DNA of 56,773 nt from positions 1-56,773 of the forward strand of contig CANCFT010000021.1 in the NCBI GenBank assembly GCA_947377285.1, in the 5' to 3' direction. Source of the stretch: Bacteriovoracaceae bacterium (lineage in GTDB: Bacteria; Bdellovibrionota; Bacteriovoracia; Bacteriovoracales; Bacteriovoracaceae). This document shows positions 9,369 to 17,970 of the stretch, in pieces (within the stretch, counting starts at the first letter, position 1; each line of letters opens with the position of its first letter). The notes under the pieces were generated by a model. It was not told the origin of the DNA, did no database searches, and saw only the letters and a list, made by a program, of their open reading frames with translations. The position numbers and the translations under genes are program-made.

Positions 9369-11306
9369 TTACAGAGGGAAAATTGAAAGGTATTCGTCCA
9401 AACACTCTGGATTTACTAAAGCTTCTACGTTTGAGACTGGTGCTCCAGCAAGGATTCGGGTGACGGCCAATTCAACTTTTTTTCCAGATCGTGTATAAGG
9501 GATATCTTTAACTGCGATAATTTCTCTCGGGACATGGCGAGGAGTTGTATTCTTTTTTATTTGTTGTTTAATTTGCTTTTTTCGTTCATCTGTTAAAACT
9601 TCATTCAATTTTAATTTAACAAAAAGGATAATATCAACATCCCCATTATTAGTTTTTCCCACACAAATTGAATCTTGTATAAAAGGTATTGTTTCAGTCT
9701 GGCGATAAATTTCAGCGGTCCCAATTCTCACTCCGCCGGGATTTAACGTTGCGTCTGATCGGCCTAAGACGATGACCCCACCACGGGATGTTACTTTAAT
9801 GAAATCTCCATGTGTCCAGACACCTGGGTTTTGAGAAAAATAAGCAGAATTAATTTTTTCATTAGTAGCATCATCCAGAAAGCTAAGTGGACGATTGGGA
9901 AAAGTTGATTGGCAAACAAGTTCACCAACACTATCAATTACAGGCTTTCCATTTTCATCTATTGCTGCCACATCTAAACCTAGGCCCAAACATTGGATTT
10001 CGCCACTGAAGACTGGCAAAGTAGGGTTCCCAAGCATAAAGCAACCAAGTATATCAGTGCCCCCAGAGATACTGGCCAAGAGCACATCTTTTTTAATTTT
10101 TTGATAAACGTAATCGTATTGCTCAGGCAATAGAGGTGAGCCGGTAGAAAGAATCGTTTCTAAACTAATAAACTCTGAATTATATATTGTATTAGTATCT
10201 TCAAGGGCCTTTAAAAATTTAGGTGAAGTTCCAAAAATATTAATTTGTTCCCTATCTATCATTTTAAAATAATATTCGGGACTAGGCATTGTAGGAGAGC
10301 CTTCATAAAGAATTATTTCTGCACCAAAATAAAGAGAGCTGACTAACCAATTCCACATCATCCAACCACAAGTTGTAAAAAAGAAAATTTTCTTCTCTGC
10401 CCCTAAGTCTGTATGTAGTCCTAATTCTTTAATATGCCCAAGAAGCGTTCCCCCTTGAGAGTGAACAATGCATTTGGGTTTTCCGGTTGTTCCGGAAGAA
10501 TACATAATATAAAGAGGATGAGAAAAGGGAAGTTGAATAAATTGACTAGTACTAGGCACACTTTCAATTTCTTGGTAAATCACTGCTTTTTGAAACTTAG
10601 ATGCCACAGATTTTAAGTCAGATGATTTCTCTAAAAAATCTACTAAGATGATTTTTTCTAAACTTGGAAGGCGTTTTTCTATTTCTAAGAGTCGATCTAT
10701 TAAATCAAAATATTTTCCATTATATTCATAACCTATTGTTGCAAATAACACTTTAGGCTTTGATTGACTCAATCGATCTAGGACACCTTCGATTCCAAAA
10801 TCACAACTAGTTGATGTGAACACCCCACCAACACTTGAAGTCGCAAGCATTGCCACAACCGTTTCCGGAATATTGGGCATGTAAGCTGCCAAGACTTCGC
10901 CTGGCTTTAAATAGGATTTTAAATATTGGCCAATAGAAGCTACAGAAAAACGCAATTGCTTATAAGTGATTTTTTTAACGAGTCCAGATTCATGCTGAAA
11001 ATTGAGAGCTAAGGAATCATCAGATCCTTTAGCTAAAAGATTTTCTGCAAAGTTTAGTTGAACATTTGGGCACCATGAATATCGATCAAACCCATCTTCG
11101 GAAAGTATCGGTTGTAATTGACCTTGAAAGTGAACTCCAAAATATTTAATTATTTCACTCCAAAATACATCTTTCTTTGCAACTGAAAACTGGTGAAATT
11201 TTTTATAGTCTCCCTCAACCCCTATATGTTTTTGAAAAGCATACATGGCAGAATTAAGAATTCGCTTCTCACTCGGTGTCCATAATGGGTTAAGGGAATC
11301 ACTCAT
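9369..11306 (-). CDS. aacS: Acetoacetyl-CoA synthetase
   Basis: ATP-dependent ligase of the acyl-CoA synthetase (ANL) superfamily that converts acetoacetate to acetoacetyl-CoA. The 645-aa length is typical for AacS. The start (LWTPSEKRI) and WSCPNVQLNFAENLL-like region are AacS-style. The AMP-binding motif MYSSGTTGKPKCIVHSQGG is near residue 265, WMMWNW follows near 310, and the C-terminal catalytic lysine is in PYTRSGKKVE near 605. Cytoplasmic. It lies 16 bp after the fumarase beta subunit and is probably co-transcribed. In leucine catabolism HMG-CoA lyase releases acetoacetate, and the liu operon for that lies 6 kb away on the same strand, so AacS would complete that route. An alternative role in ketone-body or polyhydroxybutyrate salvage uses the same reaction. 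Confidence 0.93.
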   Translation of the reverse strand: MSDSLNPLWTPSEKRILNSAMYAFQKHIGVEGDYKKFHQFSVAKKDVFWSEIIKYFGVHFQGQLQPILSEDGFDRYSWCPNVQLNFAENLLAKGSDDSLALNFQHESGLVKKITYKQLRFSVASIGQYLKSYLKPGEVLAAYMPNIPETVVAMLATSSVGGVFTSTSCDFGIEGVLDRLSQSKPKVLFATIGYEYNGKYFDLIDRLLEIEKRLPSLEKIILVDFLEKSSDLKSVASKFQKAVIYQEIESVPSTSQFIQLPFSHPLYIMYSSGTTGKPKCIVHSQGGTLLGHIKELGLHTDLGAEKKIFFFTTCGWMMWNWLVSSLYFGAEIILYEGSPTMPSPEYYFKMIDREQINIFGTSPKFLKALEDTNTIYNSEFISLETILSTGSPLLPEQYDYVYQKIKKDVLLASISGGTDILGCFMLGNPTLPVFSGEIQCLGLGLDVAAIDENGKPVIDSVGELVCQSTFPNRPLSFLDDATNEKINSAYFSQNPGVWTHGDFIKVTSRGGVIVLGRSDATLNPGGVRIGTAEIYRQTETIPFIQDSICVGKTNNGDVDIILFVKLKLNEVLTDERKKQIKQQIKKNTTPRHVPREIIAVKDIPYTRSGKKVELAVTRILAGAPVSNVEALVNPECLDEYLSIFPL

Positions 11307-11322
11307 GACCTACTCTCTCCAA

Positions 11323-11898
11323 CTAAACTTTGAGGGCCTTGGTCAATTCAATAGCTGAGCTCGCTTCAACTTTAGCATGAAGTGAATTTCCATGAGCATC
11401 CATAGTCACAACGACTGGGAATTCTGTCACAGAAAGCTCCCAAATAGCTTCAGGAGAGCCGAGATCTAACCAATGAACAGCATCAACAGAGTCAATTTTT
11501 TCGGCCAGTACTTGGGCCGCTCCACCGATGGCATGGAAATAAACACAGCCATAGTCTTTGCAGCCAGCAAGGGTTTTAGGACCCATTCCACCTTTTCCAA
11601 TCACTCCAACAATGCCGTAGTCTTTCATCACATCTGCTTGATACGGCTCTTCACGAATAGATGTTGTGGGGCCTGCCGCCGTTACTTTATATTTTTTTGT
11701 TTTAGGGTCTTGAAGTATGACAGGACCACAGTGATAAATAATTTGATTGGTTAAATCTACTGGTGGCTTTACCCCATCGTGCAATCTTTTATGAACAGCA
11801 TCTCTACCGGTAAAAAGTTTTCCTGTAATTAAAACCATATCCCCGACTTTTAAATCGCGAACTTGCTCATGAGTGAATGGATAATTTAATTTTTTCAT
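11323..11898 (-). CDS. Fumarate hydratase class I, beta (C-terminal) subunit
   Basis: This is the swivelling C-terminal domain of iron-sulfur class I fumarases and tartrate dehydratases, here as its own gene. Seen: DMVLITGKLFTGRDAVHKRL near the N-terminus, the GPTTSIREE loop, VIGKGGMGPKTL, and KDYGCVYFHAIGGAAQVLAEKI. These are typical of FumA/TtdB C-terminal domains. The ATG at 11898 is preferred over the upstream in-frame ATG at 11922, because AGGAC lies just before it and the alpha-subunit stop (11910-11912) then precedes it by 12 bp. It pairs with the alpha subunit to interconvert fumarate and malate in the TCA cycle. Tartrate dehydratase is the main alternative; location and lack of tartrate genes favour fumarase. 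Confidence 0.9.
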   Translation of the reverse strand: MKKLNYPFTHEQVRDLKVGDMVLITGKLFTGRDAVHKRLHDGVKPPVDLTNQIIYHCGPVILQDPKTKKYKVTAAGPTTSIREEPYQADVMKDYGIVGVIGKGGMGPKTLAGCKDYGCVYFHAIGGAAQVLAEKIDSVDAVHWLDLGSPEAIWELSVTEFPVVVTMDAHGNSLHAKVEASSAIELTKALKV

Positions 11899-11909
11899 AA
11901 TCGTCCTAT

Positions 11910-12932
11910 TTAATATAGCCATTTTTTGATTTGATTGTTTGCTGCTAATTCAATTCCCTGTCTTCTATAGGCCCAACACATATAGGAAATTGAAACAAAA
12001 AATGAAGCAGGCAATCTATTGAGCGCACTTATTTTACAACCTAAAAGTGTAGTCTTTCCACCGAAGCCCATTGGTCCTATTCCTAATTTATTTGAAGTTT
12101 CAACAATCTCTTTTTCTAGAAGTGCTAATTCTTTAACTTCGTTTGTATCATCGAGACGGCGAAGCAATTGCTCTTTTGATTCAATATAACCCGCTCCTCT
12201 ATCTCCTCCAATGCAAATCCCCAAGACTCCAGGCCCACAACCTTTCCCTTGGGCCTTGTGGACAGCATCGAGGATAACTTTTCGAACTCCATTTAAATCT
12301 CTTCCTGCATCAAGGGCGGTAAAAGGAAGTGAATATTGTGCTCCGACATTTTCACATCCTCCACCTTTAAGCATTAATTTCACTTCAACCGTTTTTTTAT
12401 TGTGTTGGTGATAATGAATTGAAGGATGACCTGGGCCCACGTTCATTCCGGAGTTTTCTCCCGTCAGTGAGTCTACTGAGTTTTGTCTTAAAAACCCGAG
12501 TTCGGTTGACTTCACTACTGCTTTTTGGATGAGTGTTGTAAATTTATTTTGGTCAAAATTTTGAGGGTGACTCACATAAAAAAGAACAGTGCCTGTGTCT
12601 TGGCAAAGTGGTTGAGATTTCTTTTTTGCCAAGTCAATATTGGCCTTAATAATATTCATTGCGTATTCCGCAGTAGTATTTTTTTCTTCTCTATGAAGAG
12701 CTTCTAAAATAACTTTTTGGACATCATCCGGAAGAATGGCAGAAGTGTTTTTGATTAATTCAATCAATGAAGCTTCAAGAGTTTTCTGAGTATTGATTGG
12801 TGTTTTTGATTTAACAACTTTTTTTGTTGTAACCTTTTTGGCAACCTTTTTTATGGTTTTTTTATTGGTTCCAATTTTCTTATTGTCCTTTTTAGGCGCA
12901 GATTTTTTTGCAATTTTCTTCTTAACGGCCAT
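11910..12932 (-). CDS. Fumarate hydratase class I, alpha (N-terminal) subunit with lysine-rich tail
   Basis: Catalytic [4Fe-4S] half of a two-gene class I fumarase. The cluster cysteines are visible in PLCQDTGT, KGGGCENVGAQYS and GGKTTLLGCKI, with GSGMNVGPGHPS-type active-site loops between. The ATG at 12932 is chosen because GGAG lies upstream, giving 340 aa; a longer frame reaches 12995 without a site. Residues 2-45 form an unusual tail with 19 lysines in 45 residues, in repeats such as KKIAKKSAPKK and KKVAKKVTTKK, resembling histone H1/AlgP-type C-termini. Ordinary class I fumarases lack it. Oxygen-labile cluster chemistry fits a TCA role under low oxygen. A TATAAT reading leftward at 12980-12975 could be its -10 box. 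Confidence 0.9.
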   Translation of the reverse strand: MAVKKKIAKKSAPKKDNKKIGTNKKTIKKVAKKVTTKKVVKSKTPINTQKTLEASLIELIKNTSAILPDDVQKVILEALHREEKNTTAEYAMNIIKANIDLAKKKSQPLCQDTGTVLFYVSHPQNFDQNKFTTLIQKAVVKSTELGFLRQNSVDSLTGENSGMNVGPGHPSIHYHQHNKKTVEVKLMLKGGGCENVGAQYSLPFTALDAGRDLNGVRKVILDAVHKAQGKGCGPGVLGICIGGDRGAGYIESKEQLLRRLDDTNEVKELALLEKEIVETSNKLGIGPMGFGGKTTLLGCKISALNRLPASFFVSISYMCWAYRRQGIELAANNQIKKWLY

Positions 12933-12974
12933 ATTTATCTCCAAGTGAGGGAAGTAAGTGCTAAATTTAGAAAA

Positions 12975-12980
12975 ATTATA
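12975..12980 (-). promoter_or_regulatory. Possible -10 box of fumarase-aacS operon
   Basis: On the minus strand the sequence reads TATAAT 43 bases before the fumarase alpha ATG, leaving room for a leader of about 36 nt that contains the GGAG ribosome site. No good -35 hexamer is seen at 17 bp spacing, so the call is weak. Confidence 0.35.
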
Positions 12981-13015
12981 GCAAGACTCCTCCAAGTTTA
13001 GTACTGTTTTTCCCT

Positions 13016-15064
13016 ATGATCTCTTTAAGTGGACTTAATGATAAACAGCGCGTTGCTGCTGAAACCATCGAAGGCCCCGTCCTTATTTTGGCCGGGGCAG
13101 GTTCTGGTAAAACGCGAACCATCACCTACCGTATTGCCCATATGGTGGATAATCTGGGCATTAAAGGAGACACTATTTTAGGGGTGAGCTTTACTAATAA
13201 AGCGGCCAAGGAAATGAGAGAACGGGTTCACTCACTCTTAGGTTCTAGGAAATCTCGCGGCATCTCCCTTTTAACTTTTCACTCTCTTGGAGTGAGAATT
13301 TTAAAAAAAGAAATTACCAAATTAGGCTATCAAGAGAATTTTTCCATCTATGATCAATCTGATCAAATCAGTATTGTCAGAGAAGCGCTAAGACATTATT
13401 CAGCCGAAAAAAAGTTTGACCAAAAAGATATTCAATCGAAAATTTCTTTTTTAAAGAATGCCGGCATTATGGAAAATGATTTTGCCGACTCTCCCCATTT
13501 TAATCCGGCAGACCCTTTTTCACATGCCACTGAATACACATACCGCTATTACCAAGAAAAATTAAAATTTTTTAACGCCATTGATTTTGACGATATTCTT
13601 TTTTTAACTTTGAAACTTTTTCGGAATTTCCCAGAAGTGGCCAAGTTTTACTCTGAAAAATTTCGTTATATCATGGTCGATGAATACCAAGACACAAACA
13701 CTTTACAACTAGAGCTCATACTTCACTTAACTTCGACTCATAAAAACTTATGTGTCGTAGGTGATGATGACCAGTCGATTTATGCGTTCAGAGGCGCCGA
13801 TGTCACCAATATTTTAGAGTTTGAAAAAGTTTTTCACGACGCTAAAATTATTAAACTCGAAGAAAACTACCGTTCTGTATCCTCTATACTTGACCTTGCC
13901 AATAATGTGATTAAAGTTAATAAAAAGCGCCGTGATAAAACACTTTGGAGCCAGAAAAAAAGTGATCATATCCCCCTTCTGTGGGCGATGGGAGACACCG
14001 ACCACGAAGCTGAGATTATCGTCGAAGAAATTGTTAAACACCAAGGCAATGGAGGCCACTTGGCCGATATAGCAGTTCTTTACCGAAGCAATACTCAGGC
14101 ACCTCCCATCGAAGACCAATTGAGACTTTCTCAAGTTCCTTATCAAATCATTGGTGGCCAAAAGTTTTATGATAAAAAAGAAGTCAAAGATTTAATGAGT
14201 TATCTTTTTGTGATTTTAAATCCCAGTGATCAAATGGCCTTAAGACGAATTCTTAATATTCCTAATCGAGGAATTGGAAATGCCACATTAGAGAAGTACT
14301 TAAAAAAATCAGAAGAAGATAAAATCCCACTCTTTCATGTGCTGGAGAAATACCCGGCCATTGACCCCGTTCGCTCTCAGGGAATAAAAACATTTGTGGC
14401 CTTAATCCAAAAATACAAAACGAAATTTCTAACAGGCACTTTGGCCGAAAATATCAGTGTGCTCATTGAAGAAATCGATTATCTCAATTTCATCGACAAG
14501 CAATACGATAATGCCAAACAAGTTGAACGCCGCCGTAAAGACGTTATGTTTTTTATTGAATCGGCCAATCGCTTTGCCAATTATTATAAAGAAAATGCCA
14601 CGCTTAAAAACTTTGTCGAAAGGCTTCTTCTCCAAGACTCTCAAGATAAAGACAAACTAGAAGACGATGGCGATAGTGACGTCAGAAAAAATGAAGTGAC
14701 ACTGATGACTCTTCATTCTTCAAAAGGACTCGAGTTTCAAAAAGTTATTCTCGTGGGTATAGAAGAAGAAACTCTACCCCATAAAAGAGTTATTCAAGAG
14801 GGTGAAGATATCAGCGAAGAAAGACGTCTTTGCTATGTAGGGATTACCCGTGCCCAAGAGCAATTAATTATGACTTATGCTAAACAAAGAAAAATTTTCG
14901 GCAAAGATATCCCTCGGTCGAAATCGCGCTTTTTAAATGACCTGGTTGATAAGAATTTATTTATTGAACAGGACCGAACAACTTTTGGTCATTTAAGTGT
15001 TGAGGAAGCGGATACTTTTAAGAAGAGTTTCTTTTCTAACTTGCTTGATACGTTGGATGATTAG
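13016..15064 (+). CDS. UvrD/Rep/PcrA-family 3'-5' DNA helicase
   Basis: Superfamily 1A helicase for repair or replication restart. In order: Q-motif and Walker A (LNDKQRVAAE... AGAGSGKT at residues 26-33); motif Ia with FTNKAAKEMRERV; motif II DEYQDTN near 222; motif III VVGDDDQSIYAFRGA near 245; motif IV LEENYRS near 285; motif V VTLMTLHSSKGLEFQ near 565; motif VI RRLCYVGITRAQEQL near 615. The 682-aa length lies between Rep and PcrA/UvrD, and the C-terminus ends soon after motif VI like Rep. No clear Shine-Dalgarno sequence precedes the ATG. It is divergent from the fumarase operon. Rep versus PcrA cannot be settled by eye. Confidence 0.93.
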   Translation: MISLSGLNDKQRVAAETIEGPVLILAGAGSGKTRTITYRIAHMVDNLGIKGDTILGVSFTNKAAKEMRERVHSLLGSRKSRGISLLTFHSLGVRILKKEITKLGYQENFSIYDQSDQISIVREALRHYSAEKKFDQKDIQSKISFLKNAGIMENDFADSPHFNPADPFSHATEYTYRYYQEKLKFFNAIDFDDILFLTLKLFRNFPEVAKFYSEKFRYIMVDEYQDTNTLQLELILHLTSTHKNLCVVGDDDQSIYAFRGADVTNILEFEKVFHDAKIIKLEENYRSVSSILDLANNVIKVNKKRRDKTLWSQKKSDHIPLLWAMGDTDHEAEIIVEEIVKHQGNGGHLADIAVLYRSNTQAPPIEDQLRLSQVPYQIIGGQKFYDKKEVKDLMSYLFVILNPSDQMALRRILNIPNRGIGNATLEKYLKKSEEDKIPLFHVLEKYPAIDPVRSQGIKTFVALIQKYKTKFLTGTLAENISVLIEEIDYLNFIDKQYDNAKQVERRRKDVMFFIESANRFANYYKENATLKNFVERLLLQDSQDKDKLEDDGDSDVRKNEVTLMTLHSSKGLEFQKVILVGIEEETLPHKRVIQEGEDISEERRLCYVGITRAQEQLIMTYAKQRKIFGKDIPRSKSRFLNDLVDKNLFIEQDRTTFGHLSVEEADTFKKSFFSNLLDTLDD

Positions 15065-15170
15065 CTAGCACTTGCCACTTTTATCAGTCACAATTACCTT
15101 TAACAACCTCCTTTATTGAGTTCCATCTTCTTGAATTTCCTCACAAAAAGACCTTCCTTTTAATTGCCTC

Positions 15171-15176
15171 TATAAT
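15171..15176 (+). promoter_or_regulatory. -10 box almost abutting histidine kinase start
   Basis: A perfect TATAAT ends seven bases before the ATG at 15183, and there is no purine-rich ribosome site in that gap. If used, transcription would begin at or just before the start codon and give a leaderless mRNA. The -35 region is not consensus (AAGACC at 17 bp spacing), so the box is a candidate only. Confidence 0.4.
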
Positions 15177-15182
15177 AACCAA

Positions 15183-16271
15183 ATGAACAAGAACCTAGAC
15201 TCTCTCAACGCCCTTCAATACCTACCAATATCCGCCACCTGGCTCGATCATCAACTCAATTTTCAAGGGGGGAATGCTCAATTTTTCAGCACATTTAATT
15301 TAAAAGAAGAACAAATTATTGGGACTCATTTTACCAGTCTTTTTGATTCCTATGCTTTGATAAGTTTTATTAATGATTTTGTTCAAAATAAATTAGCTCA
15401 TTCAGAAATTAACCAATCCTTACAAATTAATAATAAATTAATCCATTTTAAATTTCTTTTCCAAAAATATGAATCAAATGGAGATAAAATAGTTGTTTGT
15501 ATAGAAGACATATCTTCTCTCGTAGAAAAAAATCAAGAATTAGAAGTCTTAAGAACAAAATCAATGCAGTCTTCCCGCATGGCCATTTTAGGAGAATTAA
15601 CTTCGGGCATCGCTCATGAAATTAATAATCCCCTAACTATTATTTTAAATCATGCTGAAAAACTTAGGAATCATTTTTTAAGTACTGACTCTAGCAATCA
15701 GGAAGATTCAATTAGACGGATCGATAAAATCCTCAATACTTCCCAAAGAATTGAAAAAATAGTTAAGAGCTTAAGAATGTTTACTCGAGATGGATCTAAA
15801 GACCCATTTAAAAATACATCTATAAGCTCTCTCATTAATGAAAGTTTAGAAATTTGTTCAGAGACATTAAAATATCACCAAATCCAATTAATCATTGACT
15901 CCATTGACCCGGCATTAACTATTGATTGTAGATCCACTCAAATTTCTCAAATTATTTTAAACTTAATTGGGAACTCAAAAGATGCCATTTTAAACCTCGA
16001 TGAAAAATGGATTAAAATTGAAGTTGCAGATATTGGCGAGTGCGTGCGCTTTTCACTCACTGATAGTGGAAATGGTATTCCTAAGGCCATTGCCAATCAA
16101 TTAACAGAAGCCTTTTTTACAACTAAGGAAGCTGGCAGTGGAACAGGTCTTGGACTTAGTATCTCTAAAACAATAATTGATTCTCATTTTGGACAATTAT
16201 TTGTTGACCACGATTGCCTAAACACTAAATTTGTTTTTGATATCCCTAAGGGATTGAGCGAAATTACTTAG
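15183..16271 (+). CDS. PAS-domain sensor histidine kinase
   Basis: Cytoplasmic two-component kinase of 362 aa with no membrane segment. Residues 1-120 form a PAS-like sensor domain (WLDHQLNFQGGNAQFF... VVCIEDISSL). The dimerisation/phosphorylation H-box has RMAILGELTSGIAHEINNPL with His145. The N-box is LNLIGNSKDAI, the G1 box DSGNGIP, the F box FFTTKEAGSGTGLGLSI, and the frame ends in a final strand. This layout is that of NtrB/KinE-type kinases. No response regulator is adjacent, so it is an orphan kinase in this window. It may be expressed from a leaderless transcript (see the -10 box). The ligand or signal sensed by the PAS domain is unknown. Confidence 0.92.
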   Translation: MNKNLDSLNALQYLPISATWLDHQLNFQGGNAQFFSTFNLKEEQIIGTHFTSLFDSYALISFINDFVQNKLAHSEINQSLQINNKLIHFKFLFQKYESNGDKIVVCIEDISSLVEKNQELEVLRTKSMQSSRMAILGELTSGIAHEINNPLTIILNHAEKLRNHFLSTDSSNQEDSIRRIDKILNTSQRIEKIVKSLRMFTRDGSKDPFKNTSISSLINESLEICSETLKYHQIQLIIDSIDPALTIDCRSTQISQIILNLIGNSKDAILNLDEKWIKIEVADIGECVRFSLTDSGNGIPKAIANQLTEAFFTTKEAGSGTGLGLSISKTIIDSHFGQLFVDHDCLNTKFVFDIPKGLSEIT

Positions 16272-16280
16272 AATATTCTT

Positions 16281-16308
16281 TAAAAAAAAGAAGGCCATCC
16301 TTGGCCTT
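16281..16308 (-). terminator. Terminator for the lipoprotein pair
   Basis: Reading leftward, a 7-bp stem AAGGCCA / TGGCCTT with an AGGA loop is followed by C and eight T residues. It lies about 50 bp past the stop of the 104-aa lipoprotein gene, as expected for an intrinsic terminator. The facing histidine kinase also ends here but has no T-run in its own direction. Confidence 0.7.
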
Positions 16309-16359
16309 AAATCTCCATCCTTGGTGCCAATCCCTGGCTAAGGCCTATCATCCTTGAAA

Positions 16360-16674
16360 TTATTTTTTAATCGTAATAATCAATTCACGCATTATAAAAA
16401 AATCACTTGTTAATTGAATGCTCATTTTTTTTATCTCTGAGCACTCAATGCCCTTTTCTTTTAAAAAGGGGCCTAACTCAACTTCTTGATCATTAAACAA
16501 AACAGTGAAGCTTTCGTTAATAATGCTATCTTTAACAATGCTTTCTTGCCTATTCTGGGCCAAATCCTCACCCCATACGCCTTGTGTTTTACAGCCTTTT
16601 GGAGTGACTTTCAAAGAACCACAAGAAGTTAAAAGCCCAGAGACTAATAGTAGCAGGCCAAGTACTACTTTCAT
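16360..16674 (-). CDS. Small lipoprotein, unknown function (104 aa)
   Basis: A lipoprotein signal of 18 residues ends in LLTSC (lipobox, Cys18). The mature part is about 86 residues with two further Cys and ends in strands with a FFIMRELIITI motif. No family recognised. Its ATG directly follows the TAA of the upstream Bor-like gene (TAAATG) in the same frame, so translation is probably coupled; an AGGAG lies 13 bases before. Outer-membrane or periplasmic-face location is inferred from the lipobox, with a non-Asp +2 residue (Gly). Confidence 0.7.
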   Translation of the reverse strand: MKVVLGLLLLVSGLLTSCGSLKVTPKGCKTQGVWGEDLAQNRQESIVKDSIINESFTVLFNDQEVELGPFLKEKGIECSEIKKMSIQLTSDFFIMRELIITIKK

Positions 16675-17043
16675 TTACTGTTGAAGCTCCTGCTTTTTGG
16701 CCATCATCGATATTTTAATATCAACTGGACAGTACAATCCTAAAGTCACTAGCGTATAAAGCATATTCGAAAAACTTATCGACTGCTCAATAGTCACGGC
16801 CGAAGAATATTCAAGTCCTAACAGTCTACTTTGCTCTTCTAAATCAATGGTGGAAGTCGCTGGTGACAAACCCCAAAAATAAAAATCATTCGTTGAATTA
16901 ATTTCAACTAATTGTTTCGAGTGCTCGTCAGCTTTAATTTTTATGGGAGTCTTGTTACTCGCAGAAAAGTTTAAATGAGAGCAACTTGAAATAAAAAATA
17001 TTGGAATTATAAAATAAAACAGGCGAAACATTCGTCGATTCAT
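16675..17043 (-). CDS. Bor-like lipoprotein (122 aa)
   Basis: A signal peptide ends in FFISSC (Cys21), a good lipobox. The mature part has FYFWGLSP mid-way and VTLGLYCPVDIKI near the end. The W-G-L plus TLGLY-P pattern is characteristic of the Bor/Iss lipoprotein family, where a hydrophobic ITLGIYTP-type segment is conserved. Bor family members are outer-membrane lipoproteins, linked in some hosts to serum resistance; that role is not implied here. GGAG lies seven bases before the ATG. First gene of a two-gene lipoprotein unit ending at the terminator at 16281-16308. Confidence 0.65.
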   Translation of the reverse strand: MNRRMFRLFYFIIPIFFISSCSHLNFSASNKTPIKIKADEHSKQLVEINSTNDFYFWGLSPATSTIDLEEQSRLLGLEYSSAVTIEQSISFSNMLYTLVTLGLYCPVDIKISMMAKKQELQQ

Positions 17044-17113
17044 TCACACTCCAATTCACTAATATTCTAAAGTAAATTGTCCACTGTTTCATTTTACTAT
17101 GTCAATAAATTAT

Positions 17114-17135
17114 AAAGCTTAGGCGCCTAAACTTT
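17114..17135 (-). terminator. Hairpin at the end of the leucine-degradation operon
   Basis: Reading leftward, AAAGTTTAG / CTAAGCTTT pair around a GCGC loop (nine pairs, one G-U), followed by an AT-rich ATAATTTATT. It starts within the last codon/stop of the 272-aa crotonase gene (stop 17134-17136). The perfect core TTAGGCGCCTAA at 17119-17130 is GC-richer than its surroundings. The position suits a terminator; the T-run is poor, so a processing or operator site is possible. Confidence 0.5.
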
Positions 17136-17952
17136 ACTCAGACTTAAATTGTGGTGTGCGTTTTTCTTTGAATGAATTAAGGGCCTCAAAATGATCAGAG
17201 CTTCTTTGAGTGATTCCTTGAAAAGTTGCGAGCACATCAAGGCTTGTATTGAGGTCATTTAAATAAGAAATCTTCATCGCTTTTTTGGTCATTCCCTGAG
17301 CAATTGGAGCTAAACTCGCAATTTTTTCTGCCAGTTTTTCAGTCTCAGTAAAGATATCTTTTTCATCAAAAAAATAATTCAGCAAACCAAATTCAAAAGC
17401 TTTTTGACCTTCAAAAATCTCTGCTGTTAAAAACATTTGCATCGCTTTAGCATAACCCACAACTCTTTGAAGAAAAAAAGTTCCGCCGTCCCCTGGAACT
17501 AATCCAAGCCTAGTAAATGTTTCTGCCAATTTTGAAAAACGCGAGCCTACTCGTAAATCACACATCATCGCCAGGTCACAACCGGCCCCGATGGCCGCAC
17601 CATTAACAAGAGCGATGATAGGAGTTGAAAGATTCTCAAGACAGCGAGGAATCTGCTGAATCCCCTGCATATAGCGCATTCTTAACTCATTACTCTCCCC
17701 TTCAAACATTCCACTTTTTTCTTCCATGGCCTTGATGTCTCCACCAGCACAAAAACTTTTTCCAGCTCCCGTGATGATAATGACTCGCACTGATTTATCA
17801 AAATCCGCATGTGTCATCACACTCACCAGGGAACGAATCATTTCGTCCGTGATAGCATTCATTTGCTCTGGGTTATTGAGAGTGATCCAAAGTTGATGAG
17901 TTTTTTTGATTTCTAAATTTAAATGAGGGAATTGTTGTTCATAAAATTTCAT
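17134..17952 (-). CDS. Enoyl-CoA hydratase/isomerase family protein (crotonase fold)
   Basis: Crotonase-superfamily enzyme of 272 aa acting on acyl-CoA. The oxyanion-hole segments are SFCAGGDIKAMEE near residue 68 and VNGAAIGAGCDLAMMCD near 118. The two catalytic Glu of classical crotonase are not conserved: the first position is Asp (GAGCD), and the second falls in TFTRLGLVPGDGG with no Glu, although an Asp follows in PGDGG. It is therefore more like the isomerase or specialised members than a true hydratase. Last gene of the liu operon, 18 bp after HMG-CoA lyase. Specific substrate unknown; a role in branched-chain acyl-CoA breakdown is inferred from position. Confidence 0.85.
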   Translation of the reverse strand: MKFYEQQFPHLNLEIKKTHQLWITLNNPEQMNAITDEMIRSLVSVMTHADFDKSVRVIIITGAGKSFCAGGDIKAMEEKSGMFEGESNELRMRYMQGIQQIPRCLENLSTPIIALVNGAAIGAGCDLAMMCDLRVGSRFSKLAETFTRLGLVPGDGGTFFLQRVVGYAKAMQMFLTAEIFEGQKAFEFGLLNYFFDEKDIFTETEKLAEKIASLAPIAQGMTKKAMKISYLNDLNTSLDVLATFQGITQRSSDHFEALNSFKEKRTPQFKSE

Positions 17953-17970
17953 AAGTTTTTTTCGACCTAT

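Noticed and set aside
11899..11922. Longer start (ATG at 11922) for the fumarase beta subunit
   Set aside because: It would overlap the alpha subunit and has no ribosome site, whereas ATG 11898 is preceded by AGGAC and matches the family start.
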